Source of the DNA: Bacteroidales bacterium M6
GTDB lineage: Bacteria; Bacteroidota; Bacteroidia; Bacteroidales; Muribaculaceae
Reading direction: 5' to 3'
Assembly: GCA_001689485.1 (NCBI GenBank)
Contig: LUJQ01000062.1
Coordinates: 1-64,000, forward strand
DNA: 64,000 nucleotides
Shown: positions 25,588 through 34,078 of the stretch, piece by piece
Position numbering within the stretch: position 1 is the first letter of the stretch
Layout: each line of letters opens with the position of its first letter
Translations under genes and position numbers: made by a program
The notes under the pieces: model-generated
Seen by the model: the letters and a program-made list of their open reading frames with translations, nothing else
The model's database searches: none
Told to the model about the DNA's origin: nothing

Positions 25588-26091
25588 ATGAGTTCGAAAA
25601 ACTTCCAAACCAAACTTCTGAGCCTTCAGGGTAATTTGCTTAACTTCGCGTATCTGCTTACTTCAAACCGCGATGATGCCTACGATCTCCTTCAGGATAC
25701 GACCCTCAAGGCGCTCGACAATGAGGATAAGTATGTAGAAAATGTGAACTTCAAGGGATGGGTGTTCACAATCATGCGCAACATCTTCATCAACAACTAC
25801 CGTAAAGTGGTCCGTTCGGCTACGATTATCGACCAGACCGAGGATCTTTATCACCTCAACCTCCCGCAGGAATCGGGGCTTGACACCCCGGAGGGATCGT
25901 ATGCTGCCGGTGAAATCACCGATGCGATTAATTCGTTTTCCGACGACTACCGTATCCCGTTCTCCATGCACGTTGCCGGTTACAAGTACAACGAGATTGC
26001 CGAGCACATGAACCTCCCGCTCGGCACCGTTAAGAGCCGTATCTTCTTCGCCCGCCAGCGTCTGCAAAAAATGCTTAAGGATTATAAGTAA
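25588..26091 (+). CDS. ECF-type RNA polymerase sigma factor
   Basis: The 167-residue product is a group 4 sigma factor with only regions 2 and 4. Region 2 includes NRDDAYDLLQDTTLKALDN (near residue 30) and FKGWVFTIMRNIFINNYRK, the -10 recognition and DNA-melting part. Region 4 is YKYNEIAEHMNLPLGTVKSR (near residue 135), a helix-turn-helix that reads the -35-type element. No anti-sigma gene or FecR-like gene follows: the gene stands alone between two long intergenic regions and ends at its own terminator. The coding sequence uses preferred C/G-ending codons strongly, which suggests good expression. Regulon unknown. Confidence 0.93.
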   Translation: MSSKNFQTKLLSLQGNLLNFAYLLTSNRDDAYDLLQDTTLKALDNEDKYVENVNFKGWVFTIMRNIFINNYRKVVRSATIIDQTEDLYHLNLPQESGLDTPEGSYAAGEITDAINSFSDDYRIPFSMHVAGYKYNEIAEHMNLPLGTVKSRIFFARQRLQKMLKDYK

Positions 26092-26390
26092 TCCATGTCT
26101 ACGTTGAAGGCCGGCCCGGTCATGTTTGCGGCAGTTTATGCAGATTGCCCGACTCCCCGGTTCCGTGCGATCACCTGGCGGTTTTCAATGCGTCAAGAGT
26201 GACGGTCGGTGATATGAAAACTGCACCCTCTTTTACAGCTCATCAGGCATTGTTCTGTCTGCGAATACCTTTATTGTTCGATTACTTTGCTCTATATATA
26301 TAAATAATCAGATATAAATAATCGGTTCATTTGCTTTGCTGAGCTTTTATTGATAGCATAGAGATTAATGATGATGAATCTCATCTTCTC

Positions 26391-26421
26391 AGGCGGTGCG
26401 TGAAAGCGTGCCGCCTTTTTT
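26391..26421 (+). terminator. Terminator of the ECF sigma gene
   Basis: The stem AGGCGG/CCGCCT, with further partial pairing inside, is followed directly by a run of six T (CCGCCTTTTTT). It lies about 300 bases after the stop codon, which implies a long 3' untranslated region. Confidence 0.75.
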
Positions 26422-26498
26422 AATGGGTCTGGTCGTTATTTTTTTGTGGTACAGGGTAGTGCCGCCCTGCATCCGTTGTGGCGGCGTGGTAATATGGG

Positions 26499-26589
26499 AT
26501 AAAAAATAAGGAAGCGCTTATCCCTAAGCGCTTCCTTATTGGTTTCCAATAGGTACAATTTCTAAGGTAAAAAAGATTGTTTTAGGTTT
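26499..26589 (-). ncRNA. Candidate small RNA, about 90 bases, unknown family
   Basis: On the minus strand a -33-like TTTG (26623-26626) and a -7-like GACCTTTG (26596-26603, one mismatch to TAnnTTTG) are spaced by 19 bases. The transcript would then run through a short ATTGG-AAA-CCAAT hairpin and end in the strong terminator at 26505-26540. No reading frame fits inside. It could equally be the far 3' end of the lpxH mRNA. Confidence 0.35.
26505..26540 (-). terminator. Strong terminator hairpin
   Basis: A perfect 16-bp stem (AATAAGGAAGCGCTTA and its complement) has a 4-base loop. On the minus strand it is followed by TTTTTT, so it works best for leftward transcription, either of lpxH or of the candidate small RNA. 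Confidence 0.85.
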
Positions 26590-26807
26590 GTGATGCAAAG
26601 GTCGAGTTTTTCGGGCTACCTGCAAAATATATTTCTATGTTTTACGACATGATTTTTCAGCCGATTTGGTTTGATGGCCGTGTCGTTATGGTTATAACTA
26701 TCGAAGATACAACGATATGACGGCATTTGTGCCGACTGTTTTCTTATGGTAAAAATAAGTTAAAAACATGCGTGTTGCTAACTTTTTGTTATGTCAGGTG
26801 GCTATAG

Positions 26808-27611
26808 TTATCCTTTGAACCGCTTAAGGCGGAAGTCTTTTCCGTCGAAAACGGCATAGGAGAAATGGTGAATCCAGTCGCCCAGTATCACGATTCGGCT
26901 AAGGTTTGTTCCTAAAGGTAGGTCGAGCATGATGTGCCTGTGGCCGAACACGAAATAGTCAATCCGTGCGTCAGGATGGCAGTCGATATAGTCGTGGCTG
27001 AATGCTATAAGGGGCTCGTTTTCCTCCCCCTCGAACTTCGGGGCGCTGTTTTCGAAATCGCGGGAATGGTTCGACCACCGGTGGGCGAACGGGATTGTCC
27101 AGCGCGGGTGTATGGCGGCATATAGCTTTTGGCACACTTTGTTGCGGAATGTGGCACGTAGGAAACGGAAGGGTGCAGGTAAGCGTCCCACCCCGTCGCC
27201 ATGGCTCAGGAAGAACCGTTTGCCGAGTATCTCCTTTATTTCGAACCCGTCGACCACCTTCATTCCGATTTCTTCTTTCAGATAGTCGAACAGCCATATG
27301 TCGTGGTTGCCTATAAACCACGTGATTCTGACCCCTGAATCGGCCATGCGGCAGAGTGTGCCGAAAAACCGGGTGTAACCGCGTGGCACCACCGTGCGGT
27401 ATTCGTACCAATAATCCAGTATGTCGCCGAGAAGGTATAGCTCGGCAGCGTCGCCGGTTATAGAGTCAAGGAACTTGGTAATCCTTGATTCATGTGCGAC
27501 GGGGTCGGGGATGTATGATGCCCCGAGGTGAAGGTCGGAGATAAAGTACGCGTTCTTCCCCGCCGGGATAGGCCGGGGCGGGCGGGGGTGTGTTGCCTGT
27601 TTCGGTTTCAT
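26808..27611 (-). CDS. lpxH: UDP-2,3-diacylglucosamine diphosphatase (LpxH type)
   Basis: LpxH cuts UDP-2,3-diacylglucosamine to lipid X and UMP in lipid A synthesis, on the inner face of the inner membrane. The ATG at 27611 (MKPKQATHPRPPRPIPAGKN) gives 267 residues; the longer open frame overlaps the upstream gene. The calcineurin-like metal motifs are all visible: FISDLHLGAS, LLGDILDYWYEY, GNHDIW, SHGDGVG and FGHRHI. The start codon overlaps the stop of the upstream DUF59 gene by one base (TAATG), so translation is probably coupled. LpxG or another metallophosphatase is less likely because of DYWYEY and the GHRH pattern. Confidence 0.88.
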   Translation of the reverse strand: MKPKQATHPRPPRPIPAGKNAYFISDLHLGASYIPDPVAHESRITKFLDSITGDAAELYLLGDILDYWYEYRTVVPRGYTRFFGTLCRMADSGVRITWFIGNHDIWLFDYLKEEIGMKVVDGFEIKEILGKRFFLSHGDGVGRLPAPFRFLRATFRNKVCQKLYAAIHPRWTIPFAHRWSNHSRDFENSAPKFEGEENEPLIAFSHDYIDCHPDARIDYFVFGHRHIMLDLPLGTNLSRIVILGDWIHHFSYAVFDGKDFRLKRFKG

Positions 27612-27931
27612 TACAGGAACCCGAGTTCGAGTTTCGCTTCTTCGCTCATCATATCCTTGGTCCATTCTGGCTCGAACACAACGTTGATGGTGACGGATTT
27701 CACGCCTTCGATGGATTCGAGTTTGAGGCGTGCGTCCTCGACTATGAAATCGGCCATCGGGCACGATGGTGCCGTCATGGTCATGTCTATCACGAGGTCG
27801 CCGCTGTCGGCAAGTTCTATTCTGTATATGAGGCCGAGGCTGTAGATGTCGACCGGGATTTCCGGGTCGAACACGGTTTTCAGCATCGCTACAACCTTCT
27901 CTTCCAGTCGCAAATGTTGCTCTTGTGTCAT
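27611..27931 (-). CDS. Iron-sulfur cluster assembly factor, MIP18/DUF59 family
   Basis: The 106-residue product is a single DUF59 (SufT/PaaD-like) domain involved in maturing iron-sulfur proteins. The hallmark sequence VFDPEIPVDIYSLGLIYRIE (near residue 20) and the cysteine motif MTAPSCPMADFIVED (near residue 53) are intact. The C-terminal VVFEPEWTKDMMSEEAKLEL is typical. It is the first gene of a two-gene unit with lpxH, which starts within its stop codon. A -7 element (27974-27981) lies about 45 bases upstream. The link with lipid A synthesis looks like simple co-transcription. Confidence 0.92.
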   Translation of the reverse strand: MTQEQHLRLEEKVVAMLKTVFDPEIPVDIYSLGLIYRIELADSGDLVIDMTMTAPSCPMADFIVEDARLKLESIEGVKSVTINVVFEPEWTKDMMSEEAKLELGFL

Positions 27932-27973
27932 GTCAAACTAAATCGGGTAAGCCGTTGGGGCTTTTGTTTTTCA

Positions 27974-27981
27974 CAAAGTTA
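27974..27981 (-). promoter_or_regulatory. -7 promoter element for the DUF59-lpxH unit
   Basis: The minus strand reads TAACTTTG, a perfect TAnnTTTG, with a predicted leader of about 36 bases. Confidence 0.55.
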
Positions 27982-28025
27982 GCACTTTTGAGACTTTCTT
28001 GGCTGTGATATTCTGAAAAAATGAT

Positions 28026-28033
28026 TAAATTTG
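28026..28033 (+). promoter_or_regulatory. -7 promoter element for the beta-barrel protein gene
   Basis: TAAATTTG matches TAnnTTTG and puts the mRNA start near 28040, so the translation start must lie after that. Confidence 0.5.
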
Positions 28034-28085
28034 CCTTAATTTGGCTGGTAGGTTACATGATATGAAAACATATAAATTAATAGAT

Positions 28086-28733
28086 ATGAAAACATTAAAA
28101 CAATTATTTTCAGTAGCGCTGCTGTCGGTGGCTATGTTGGCGGGAAGTGCCCAGCAGGCGAATGCCGCATCCCCGTTGCGTTTCGGTTTGAAAGCCGGTG
28201 TCACCATCAACGAGATGAAATTCAACGAAAGCGCGTTTTCGAGCGCGAACCGTTCGGGCTTTACCGGCGGTGCGATGTTGCAGTTTATAGCCCCCATAAT
28301 CAACCTCGGGTTTGATGCGTCGGTGATGTACACCCACCGTTCGAGCCGTGTTTATTTCGATGCCCCGGCCGGAGGCGATGTGGATGATGCCACATTGAAT
28401 GTAAGCCGCGACTACATCGAGATTCCTGTTAACTTCCGCTACAATCTCGGCTTGCCGGTTATTGGTAAATTCGTGACACCGTTCCTTACCACCGGCCCTG
28501 ACTTCTCGTTCCTGATTTCAAACCAGAACGTTAAAAATGCATGGAACAACAAGAAGTTTGATGTTGCCTGGAATTTCGGGTTCGGCGTTAAGATTGTCGA
28601 CAAAGTAGAGTTGGCTGCATCTTACGGCCTTGGCCTTAAGGATTCTGCATCAGGTGATTCCTCGCTTTACGGGGCAAATCCTGTCGACGGCAAAAACCGC
28701 TTTTGGACTGTGACCGCTGCCTGGCTCTTCTGA
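28086..28733 (+). CDS. Outer-membrane beta-barrel protein (PorT-like porin family)
   Basis: The start at 28086 (MKTLKQLFSVALLSVAMLAG) gives a clean signal peptide ending near QQANA and about 215 residues. An in-frame ATG at 28062 is possible; the upstream open frame begins before the predicted mRNA start. The mature part opens with LRFGLKAGVTINEMKFNE and has alternating hydrophobic strands (LGFDASVMYTHRSSRVYF, YIEIPVNFRYNLG, VAWNFGFGVKIV, LAASYGLGLKD). It ends in aromatic AAWLF, as expected for an eight-stranded barrel. The gene is monocistronic with a terminator 20 bases after the stop. Function is unknown; a structural or transport role is likely. Confidence 0.85.
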   Translation: MKTLKQLFSVALLSVAMLAGSAQQANAASPLRFGLKAGVTINEMKFNESAFSSANRSGFTGGAMLQFIAPIINLGFDASVMYTHRSSRVYFDAPAGGDVDDATLNVSRDYIEIPVNFRYNLGLPVIGKFVTPFLTTGPDFSFLISNQNVKNAWNNKKFDVAWNFGFGVKIVDKVELAASYGLGLKDSASGDSSLYGANPVDGKNRFWTVTAAWLF

Positions 28734-28752
28734 TTCGGGCTTATAATGATTC

Positions 28753-28810
28753 CGGCATCCCATTTAGCCTTGTTAACATAAAATGAGGTTTGTTGGGATG
28801 CCGCTTTTTG
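28753..28810 (+). terminator. Terminator of the beta-barrel protein gene
   Basis: The arms CGGCATCCCA and TGGGATGCCG pair perfectly over 10 bp across a 31-base loop and are followed by CTTTTTG. Confidence 0.75.
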
Positions 28811-28830
28811 TAGGTAAACGGCGATTTGGT

Positions 28831-28838
28831 TAACTTTG
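28831..28838 (+). promoter_or_regulatory. -7 promoter element for the NlpC/P60 gene
   Basis: TAACTTTG is a perfect TAnnTTTG; the predicted leader is about 107 bases. Confidence 0.5.
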
Positions 28839-28951
28839 CATAGTTTTCATGGCGGATGTGTTTGCTATGTAAACGCTCTCTCCCCGATGTAATATCTTAA
28901 CCTTAAATTACGGGGTCGTTTAACGTTTCAACCCCTGCCGAACGATATACA

Positions 28952-29581
28952 ATGTCGAAAATCCTGACAGCTATATTTATTTGCGTGTTTGCAGCGGCTC
29001 TTCCGGTGGAGGCTGCGAGGAAAGGTGCGACTATTAAGAAGGTTGCATGCGCCTCGGTCGAAGTCCTTGATGCGGTTGACGGCGGCGATGACATGAATTA
29101 TGCATCGGTTCTGAGAACTAACCCATTTGAAATCATTCCGGCCGCCGGGATGGAGTTGCTTGAGGCTGTTGACAATTCTGTCGATGCAGCGATGCTTTCC
29201 GATATGATTGCCTATGCCAAGAAATTTATCGGCACACGTTATGTGCGTGGCGGCAAATCTCCAAAAGGTTTTGATTGTTCCGGCTTTACATCATATGTGT
29301 TCCGTCAGTTCGGTTATGATTTGAATTCTTCTTCGTCGTCCCAATATGGGCAGGGGGAAAAAATATCCCGCGATGAGGTTTCGGCAGGCGACCTGCTGTT
29401 CTTTACGGGGCGTAATTCGCGTAGCGGCAGGGTAGGCCATGTGGCGATAGCCATCGACAATAACCCGGAAACCGGCGAAATCACGTTTATACATGCGGCA
29501 ATAAGCGGAGGCATCAGGATTGACCGCATATCGGCACCATATTATGCAGCCCGTTTCATCGGGGCACGCAGGGTGTTGTAA
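28952..29581 (+). CDS. NlpC/P60 family cell-wall endopeptidase
   Basis: The 209-residue product is an exported cysteine peptidase of the NlpC/P60 family, which cuts peptide crosslinks or stems of peptidoglycan. A signal peptide covers the first 21 residues (MSKILTAIFICVFAAALPVE). The catalytic triad is visible: cysteine in KGFDCSGFTSYVF (near residue 109), histidine in GRVGHVAIAID (near residue 155) and a third polar residue in TFIHAA. The region before it (residues 22-85) has no recognisable domain, so there is no SH3 or LysM module. It ends at its own terminator, 50 bases downstream. Confidence 0.92.
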   Translation: MSKILTAIFICVFAAALPVEAARKGATIKKVACASVEVLDAVDGGDDMNYASVLRTNPFEIIPAAGMELLEAVDNSVDAAMLSDMIAYAKKFIGTRYVRGGKSPKGFDCSGFTSYVFRQFGYDLNSSSSSQYGQGEKISRDEVSAGDLLFFTGRNSRSGRVGHVAIAIDNNPETGEITFIHAAISGGIRIDRISAPYYAARFIGARRVL

Positions 29582-29630
29582 CCCCCTGCTACATGTTTAT
29601 GACATAATTGGACTATTTCATAGTGAGTGG

Positions 29631-29660
29631 AAAGCGGCGATATGTCGCTTTTTCTTTTTT
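29631..29660 (+). terminator. Terminator of the NlpC/P60 gene
   Basis: A short stem AAAGCG/CGCTTT is followed by a long T-run (TTTTTCTTTTTT). Confidence 0.65.
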
Positions 29661-29738
29661 ATATATTATATATTAATGTGATGCCTTGGGGCGGCGTATT
29701 TTGGGCAGGTTTCCTGTTGCGCCGTTCTGGTGATGGTG

Positions 29739-30074
29739 CTATCTCAACGAATTGGTGGCGTCGAGGAGCGATTGAAGCGCGGCCCTGATGGTGCGCAGGC
29801 GTTGGATGGCATCCGCCCGCCGCGAAACGCCCGAGTGGTTATGGCGTATTTGTTCCTGTGCGGCTTCTAGCTTCAGCCCCTTTTCTTTCACAAGGTAACA
29901 TACTATTCGTAGCTTTTCGATGTCGGACGCCGTGTAGAACCGTGTGCCTTTGTCGTTGCGTTTTGGATTTATGATTGTGAAACGGCTTTCCCAAAAGCGT
30001 AAGGTCGACTGGGGGAGGCCGAGGATTTCGGCCACCTCGCGTATTTTGTAATATTTTTTCTGAATGTCGCCCAA
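29739..30074 (-). CDS. MerR family transcriptional regulator
   Basis: The 111-residue product is a MerR-type helix-turn-helix protein. The DNA-binding part is [20 protein letters not shown] (residues 8-28), followed by [20 protein letters not shown] and [19 protein letters not shown], the wing and dimerisation start. There is only a short C-terminal helix and no cysteine-rich or ligand-binding domain, so the effector cannot be told. It is transcribed divergently from alaS; the two -7 elements are only 12 bases apart, so polymerase binding at one should block the other. Confidence 0.93.
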   Translation of the reverse strand: MGDIQKKYYKIREVAEILGLPQSTLRFWESRFTIINPKRNDKGTRFYTASDIEKLRIVCYLVKEKGLKLEAAQEQIRHNHSGVSRRADAIQRLRTIRAALQSLLDATNSLR

Positions 30075-30133
30075 TGTGTGATGCTATGTCAGTGTGAGCC
30101 TTATGCTGTTTGCAGCCTGGTGCATTTTCCTTG

Positions 30134-30141
30134 CAAAAATA
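30134..30141 (-). promoter_or_regulatory. -7 promoter element for the MerR gene
   Basis: The minus strand reads TATTTTTG, a match to TAnnTTTG, with a leader of about 53 bases. It is back to back with the alaS promoter. Confidence 0.5.
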
Positions 30142-30153
30142 GCGAAAAAATCG

Positions 30154-30161
30154 TAATTTTG
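30154..30161 (+). promoter_or_regulatory. -7 promoter element for alaS
   Basis: TAATTTTG matches TAnnTTTG. The predicted mRNA start near 30168 excludes the upstream part of the long open frame and supports the start codon at 30219. Confidence 0.55.
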
Positions 30162-30218
30162 CGGCTTAAAACCGACATTCGGTCGAATTTTTCAGAAAAA
30201 ACAACCAATATTACATAT

Positions 30219-32861
30219 ATGAGTAATAAGCCGCTGACTGCAAAGGAAATAAGAGAGTCCTTCAAGCAGTTTTTCCAAAGCAAGGGGCATCAGATTGTTC
30301 CGTCTGCCCCGATGGTTATCAAGGATGACCCCACGTTGATGTTCACCAATGCGGGCATGAATCAGTTCAAGGATATTATCCTCGGCAACAAATCGCCTAA
30401 GTGGACGCGGGTTACCGACAGCCAGAAATGCCTGCGTGTCAGTGGCAAACATAACGATTTGGAAGAGGTGGGGCATGACACCTACCATCATACCATGTTT
30501 GAAATGCTGGGTAACTGGTCGTTTGGCGACTATTTCAAGAAAGAGGCGATTGATTGGGCGTGGGAATTCCTGGTCGACGTGCTCGGATTGAATCCCGAAC
30601 GCCTGTATGCAACCGTGTTTGAAGGCTCGGCAGCCGAAGGGTTGTCGCGTGACGACGAGGCTGCGGCTTATTGGGAATGCCATCTGCCCGCTTCGCACAT
30701 CATAAACGGCAACAAGCATGATAACTTCTGGGAGATGGGCGACACAGGCCCTTGCGGCCCTTGCTCGGAAATCCATATCGACCTCCGCAGCGATGAGGAG
30801 CGTGCCGCAGTGCCGGGTGCCGAGATGGTAAACAAAGACCATCCGCAGGTAATTGAAATTTGGAACCTTGTGTTCATGCAGTTCAACCGCAAGGCCGATC
30901 AGTCGCTCGAGCCGCTTCCGGCAAAGGTTATCGACACCGGTATGGGTTTTGAGCGCCTCTGCATGGCACTTCAGGGTAAGACGTCTAACTATGATACGGA
31001 TGTGTTCACCCCGATGATTGATAAGATAGCCCTTCTTTCGGGCCATAAATATGGCGAGGATGTCAAAGTCGATGTGGCCATGCGTGTTATCGCCGACCAT
31101 ATCCGCACCATAGCTTTCTCCATTGCCGATTCGCAGCTCCCCGGAAATGCCAAGGCCGGTTATGTGATTCGCCGCATCCTGCGCCGCGCAGTGCGCTATG
31201 CATATACGTTCCTGGGTCAGAAGGAGGCGTTCCTCTACCGCCTTATCGATACACTGATAGAGTCGATGGGCGAGGCATATCCCGAATTGGTGCACCAGCG
31301 CGAGCTGATAATGAAGGTTACCAAAGAGGAGGAGGATTCATTCCTGCGCACTCTTGAAAACGGTATCCGTATGCTGGAAAATGCAATTGCCGCTGCCAGG
31401 AAAGATGGAAAATCGGAAATTTCCGGTTCGGAAGCATTCACACTTTACGACACCTACGGTTTCCCCCTCGACCTTACCGGGCTTATCCTGAAAGAAAACG
31501 GCATGACCCTTGACCAGGCCGGGTTTGACAAGGAGATGGCTGCCCAGAAGGCCCGTGCCCGTAATGCGGCTGCTGTCGAGGCAACCGACTGGGTCACAGT
31601 CTGTGAGGGAGAACCCACATTCGTTGGTTATGACTGCACCGAAGCCGAATCGAAGATTCTTCGCTACCGCAAGGTTAAACAGAAAAACAAGGAATTCTTC
31701 CAGATAATATTCGACCGCACCCCCTTCTATGGTGAAATGGGCGGCCAGGTCGGCGACCGTGGGGTGATGAGGTATCCCGACGGGGAGGAGATAGTAATCT
31801 TCGATACCAAGCGTGAAAACGGTGTGACAGTGCACCTGACCAGCTCGCTGCCGAAGGGGAACGACATTACATCATGCCCTACGCTGATTGTCGATAAGGA
31901 GGCACGTATTGCGACATCATGCAACCATACGGCCACCCACCTGCTGCATGAAGCACTTCGCGAGGTGCTCGGCACGCATGTGGAGCAGAAAGGCTCATAT
32001 GTGTCGCCCGACCTTCTGCGTTTCGACTTCTCCCATTTCCAAAAAGTCACTCCACAGGAGCTGCGCAAGGTGGAACATCTTGCCAATAAGAAAGTCCGCG
32101 CTGCAATCGCGCTCGACGAACACCGTAATATGCCGATTGCCGAAGCCCGTGCAATGGGGGCAATGGCGCTGTTCGGTGAAAAATATGGTGACGAAGTACG
32201 TGTAGTCCGTTATGGTTCGTCGGTGGAACTTTGTGGTGGCACACATGTGCCTAACACCGGCAATATCGGCATGATCAAAATCATGTCGGAAAGCAGCATC
32301 GCCGCAGGTATCCGCCGCATCGAAGCCATTACAGGCGAACGGGTGGAGTGCGTGATCGACACCATGGGCGACACTTTGCATGAAATCGGCCAGATGCTTC
32401 ATAACGCGCCCGATGTGGTGGCTGCCTTAAAAAAATCTATCGATGAAAATGCCGAATTGCGTCAGCAAGCCGAAGAATATATGAAAGAACGCATAACGAT
32501 GCTTTCTAAAACGTTGATAGAGAATGCCGACATCCGGAATGGTGTCAAGGTTGTGACCATGACCGGTGTGCGTGTGCCCGACATGGTTAAGAATGTGGCA
32601 TTCGCTGTGCGCAACATTTCACCCGAGGCTACTGCATTCATCGGGGCTACGGTCGACTTTGCCGGTAAACCGTTGCTTACTGTGATGCTTACCAATGACC
32701 TGGCAGAAAGCGGAATGAACGCATCGCAGATGGTGCGTGAGGCAGCCAAGGCCATCAAAGGTGGCGGCGGTGGCCAGCCCGGGTTTGCCCAGGCCGGTGG
32801 CAAGGATGCCGACGGGATTACCGTAGCGTTTGAAGCCTTGATGGCCAATATCGCTGATTGA
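30219..32861 (+). CDS. alaS: Alanine--tRNA ligase
   Basis: AlaRS charges tRNA-Ala. The start at 30219 ([20 protein letters not shown]) gives 880 residues, normal for the family. The class II core holds [12 protein letters not shown], near residue 42, and the [15 protein letters not shown] segment near residue 175. The editing domain carries the zinc site [10 protein letters not shown] (near residue 567) and [10 protein letters not shown] (near residue 670). The C-terminal domain ends with the usual [16 protein letters not shown]. The frame is open further upstream (30078), but that part precedes the promoter. gmd follows after 22 bases and may be read from the same mRNA. Confidence 0.97.
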   Translation: MSNKPLTAKEIRESFKQFFQSKGHQIVPSAPMVIKDDPTLMFTNAGMNQFKDIILGNKSPKWTRVTDSQKCLRVSGKHNDLEEVGHDTYHHTMFEMLGNWSFGDYFKKEAIDWAWEFLVDVLGLNPERLYATVFEGSAAEGLSRDDEAAAYWECHLPASHIINGNKHDNFWEMGDTGPCGPCSEIHIDLRSDEERAAVPGAEMVNKDHPQVIEIWNLVFMQFNRKADQSLEPLPAKVIDTGMGFERLCMALQGKTSNYDTDVFTPMIDKIALLSGHKYGEDVKVDVAMRVIADHIRTIAFSIADSQLPGNAKAGYVIRRILRRAVRYAYTFLGQKEAFLYRLIDTLIESMGEAYPELVHQRELIMKVTKEEEDSFLRTLENGIRMLENAIAAARKDGKSEISGSEAFTLYDTYGFPLDLTGLILKENGMTLDQAGFDKEMAAQKARARNAAAVEATDWVTVCEGEPTFVGYDCTEAESKILRYRKVKQKNKEFFQIIFDRTPFYGEMGGQVGDRGVMRYPDGEEIVIFDTKRENGVTVHLTSSLPKGNDITSCPTLIVDKEARIATSCNHTATHLLHEALREVLGTHVEQKGSYVSPDLLRFDFSHFQKVTPQELRKVEHLANKKVRAAIALDEHRNMPIAEARAMGAMALFGEKYGDEVRVVRYGSSVELCGGTHVPNTGNIGMIKIMSESSIAAGIRRIEAITGERVECVIDTMGDTLHEIGQMLHNAPDVVAALKKSIDENAELRQQAEEYMKERITMLSKTLIENADIRNGVKVVTMTGVRVPDMVKNVAFAVRNISPEATAFIGATVDFAGKPLLTVMLTNDLAESGMNASQMVREAAKAIKGGGGGQPGFAQAGGKDADGITVAFEALMANIAD

Positions 32862-32883
32862 CAATAGCAAAACTTTTGCCTAT

Positions 32884-33975
32884 ATGGGAAAAACCGCGTT
32901 GATTACAGGCATAACAGGGCAGGACGGCTCCTACCTGGCAGAGTTCCTTTTGGATAAAGGTTATGATGTCCACGGGATTATCCGCCGGTCGTCGGTCGAT
33001 TTCCGTGAGCGGATAGCGCATCTGGAAGGGATGCCGAATTTCCATCTGCATTATGCCGATATGGGCGACTCCATGAGCATGCTCCAGGTTGTGGGGAAGG
33101 TGCGTCCTGACGAAATCTACAACCTGGCGGCGCAGAGCCATGTGCAGGTTTCGTTCGATGCCCCGGAATATACTGCCAATGTCGATGCCGTAGGGGTACT
33201 CCGCGTGCTGGAGGCTGTGCGTCAATGCGGTCTTACCGATAGTTGCCGCATCTATCAGGCTTCCACTTCCGAACTTTACGGAAAGGTGGAGGAGGTGCCG
33301 CAGAATGAGAATACCCCGTTCCACCCCTACAGCCCTTATGCCGTGGCAAAGCTCTATGGCTTCTGGATTGTGAAGGAGTATCGCGAGGCATACAACATGT
33401 TCTGCTGCTCAGGCATCCTCTTTAATCATGAGAGCGAACGGCGCGGCGAAACCTTTGTAACCCGTAAAATCACACTTGCGGCAGCCCGCATAGCACAGGG
33501 CAAGCAGGAAAAGCTATATCTCGGAAACCTTTCGTCGTTACGCGACTGGGGCTATGCCCGTGACTATGTGGAATGCATGTGGCTGATTCTTCAGAATGAC
33601 CGGCCTGATGACTTCGTGATAGCCACAGGTGAGCAGCATTCGGTGCGTGAGTTCTGCCAGCTGGCATTCAGGCGTGTCGGAATCGAATTGCGATGGGAAG
33701 GTGAGGGCGCTGATGAAAAAGGTATCGACTCAGCCACCGGGAGGGTTCTTGTGGAGGTGTCGCCCGATTTCTATCGTCCTACCGATGTTGTGAATCTGTG
33801 GGGCGACCCGTCGAAAGCCCGCCGTGAACTTGGTTGGAACCCGGCCAAAACCTCTTTTGAGGAGTTGGTCAACCTGATGGTCGATTCCGATATGGCGAGG
33901 GTAGCGGTGGAACGTGCCGGTGACCACGTGCGTACGAACCTGGCCGAATATCTTGAAAAAGGTATTGTAAAGTAA
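32884..33975 (+). CDS. gmd: GDP-mannose 4,6-dehydratase
   Basis: Gmd makes GDP-4-keto-6-deoxymannose, the first step from GDP-mannose to GDP-L-fucose. The 363-residue product starts [20 protein letters not shown] with the NAD(P)-binding motif GITGQDG. The catalytic Ser/Thr-Tyr-Lys set is visible in [20 protein letters not shown] and [12 protein letters not shown] (near residue 155). The GMD-typical [20 protein letters not shown] follows. It is adjacent to fcl, the next enzyme in the pathway, but a terminator-like hairpin (34006-34047) lies between them. The sugar is used in Bacteroidales capsule and glycoprotein synthesis. Confidence 0.96.
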   Translation: MGKTALITGITGQDGSYLAEFLLDKGYDVHGIIRRSSVDFRERIAHLEGMPNFHLHYADMGDSMSMLQVVGKVRPDEIYNLAAQSHVQVSFDAPEYTANVDAVGVLRVLEAVRQCGLTDSCRIYQASTSELYGKVEEVPQNENTPFHPYSPYAVAKLYGFWIVKEYREAYNMFCCSGILFNHESERRGETFVTRKITLAAARIAQGKQEKLYLGNLSSLRDWGYARDYVECMWLILQNDRPDDFVIATGEQHSVREFCQLAFRRVGIELRWEGEGADEKGIDSATGRVLVEVSPDFYRPTDVVNLWGDPSKARRELGWNPAKTSFEELVNLMVDSDMARVAVERAGDHVRTNLAEYLEKGIVK

Positions 33976-34005
33976 CAGTGTAAAGAAGTTTAAATACTAA
34001 TAAAG

Positions 34006-34047
34006 AGGGGCGTTCCACGTTAGTAATATGGATGCCCCTTTTATTTT
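34006..34047 (+). terminator. Terminator or attenuator between gmd and fcl
   Basis: The stem AGGGGC...GCCCCT, extended by wobble pairs, is followed by TTTTATTTT. It lies 30 bases after the gmd stop and includes an ATG (34028) in frame with fcl, which argues against that ATG as the fcl start. Confidence 0.65.
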
Positions 34048-34078
34048 AGACAATTTCTTCATCAAACAAGCTTCCGTT

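Larger units (their letters stand above)
26092..26807. other. Intergenic region with sigma-gene terminator and possible small RNA
   Basis: These 716 bases hold the terminator of the sigma gene (26391-26421), a candidate minus-strand small RNA with its own terminator (26499-26589), and about 200 bases before lpxH's end in which I see nothing else. No protein gene is supported. Confidence 0.6.

Noticed and set aside
30078..30218. Upstream extension of the alaS frame
   Set aside because: The -7 element at 30154-30161 lies inside it, and the conserved alaS start is at 30219.
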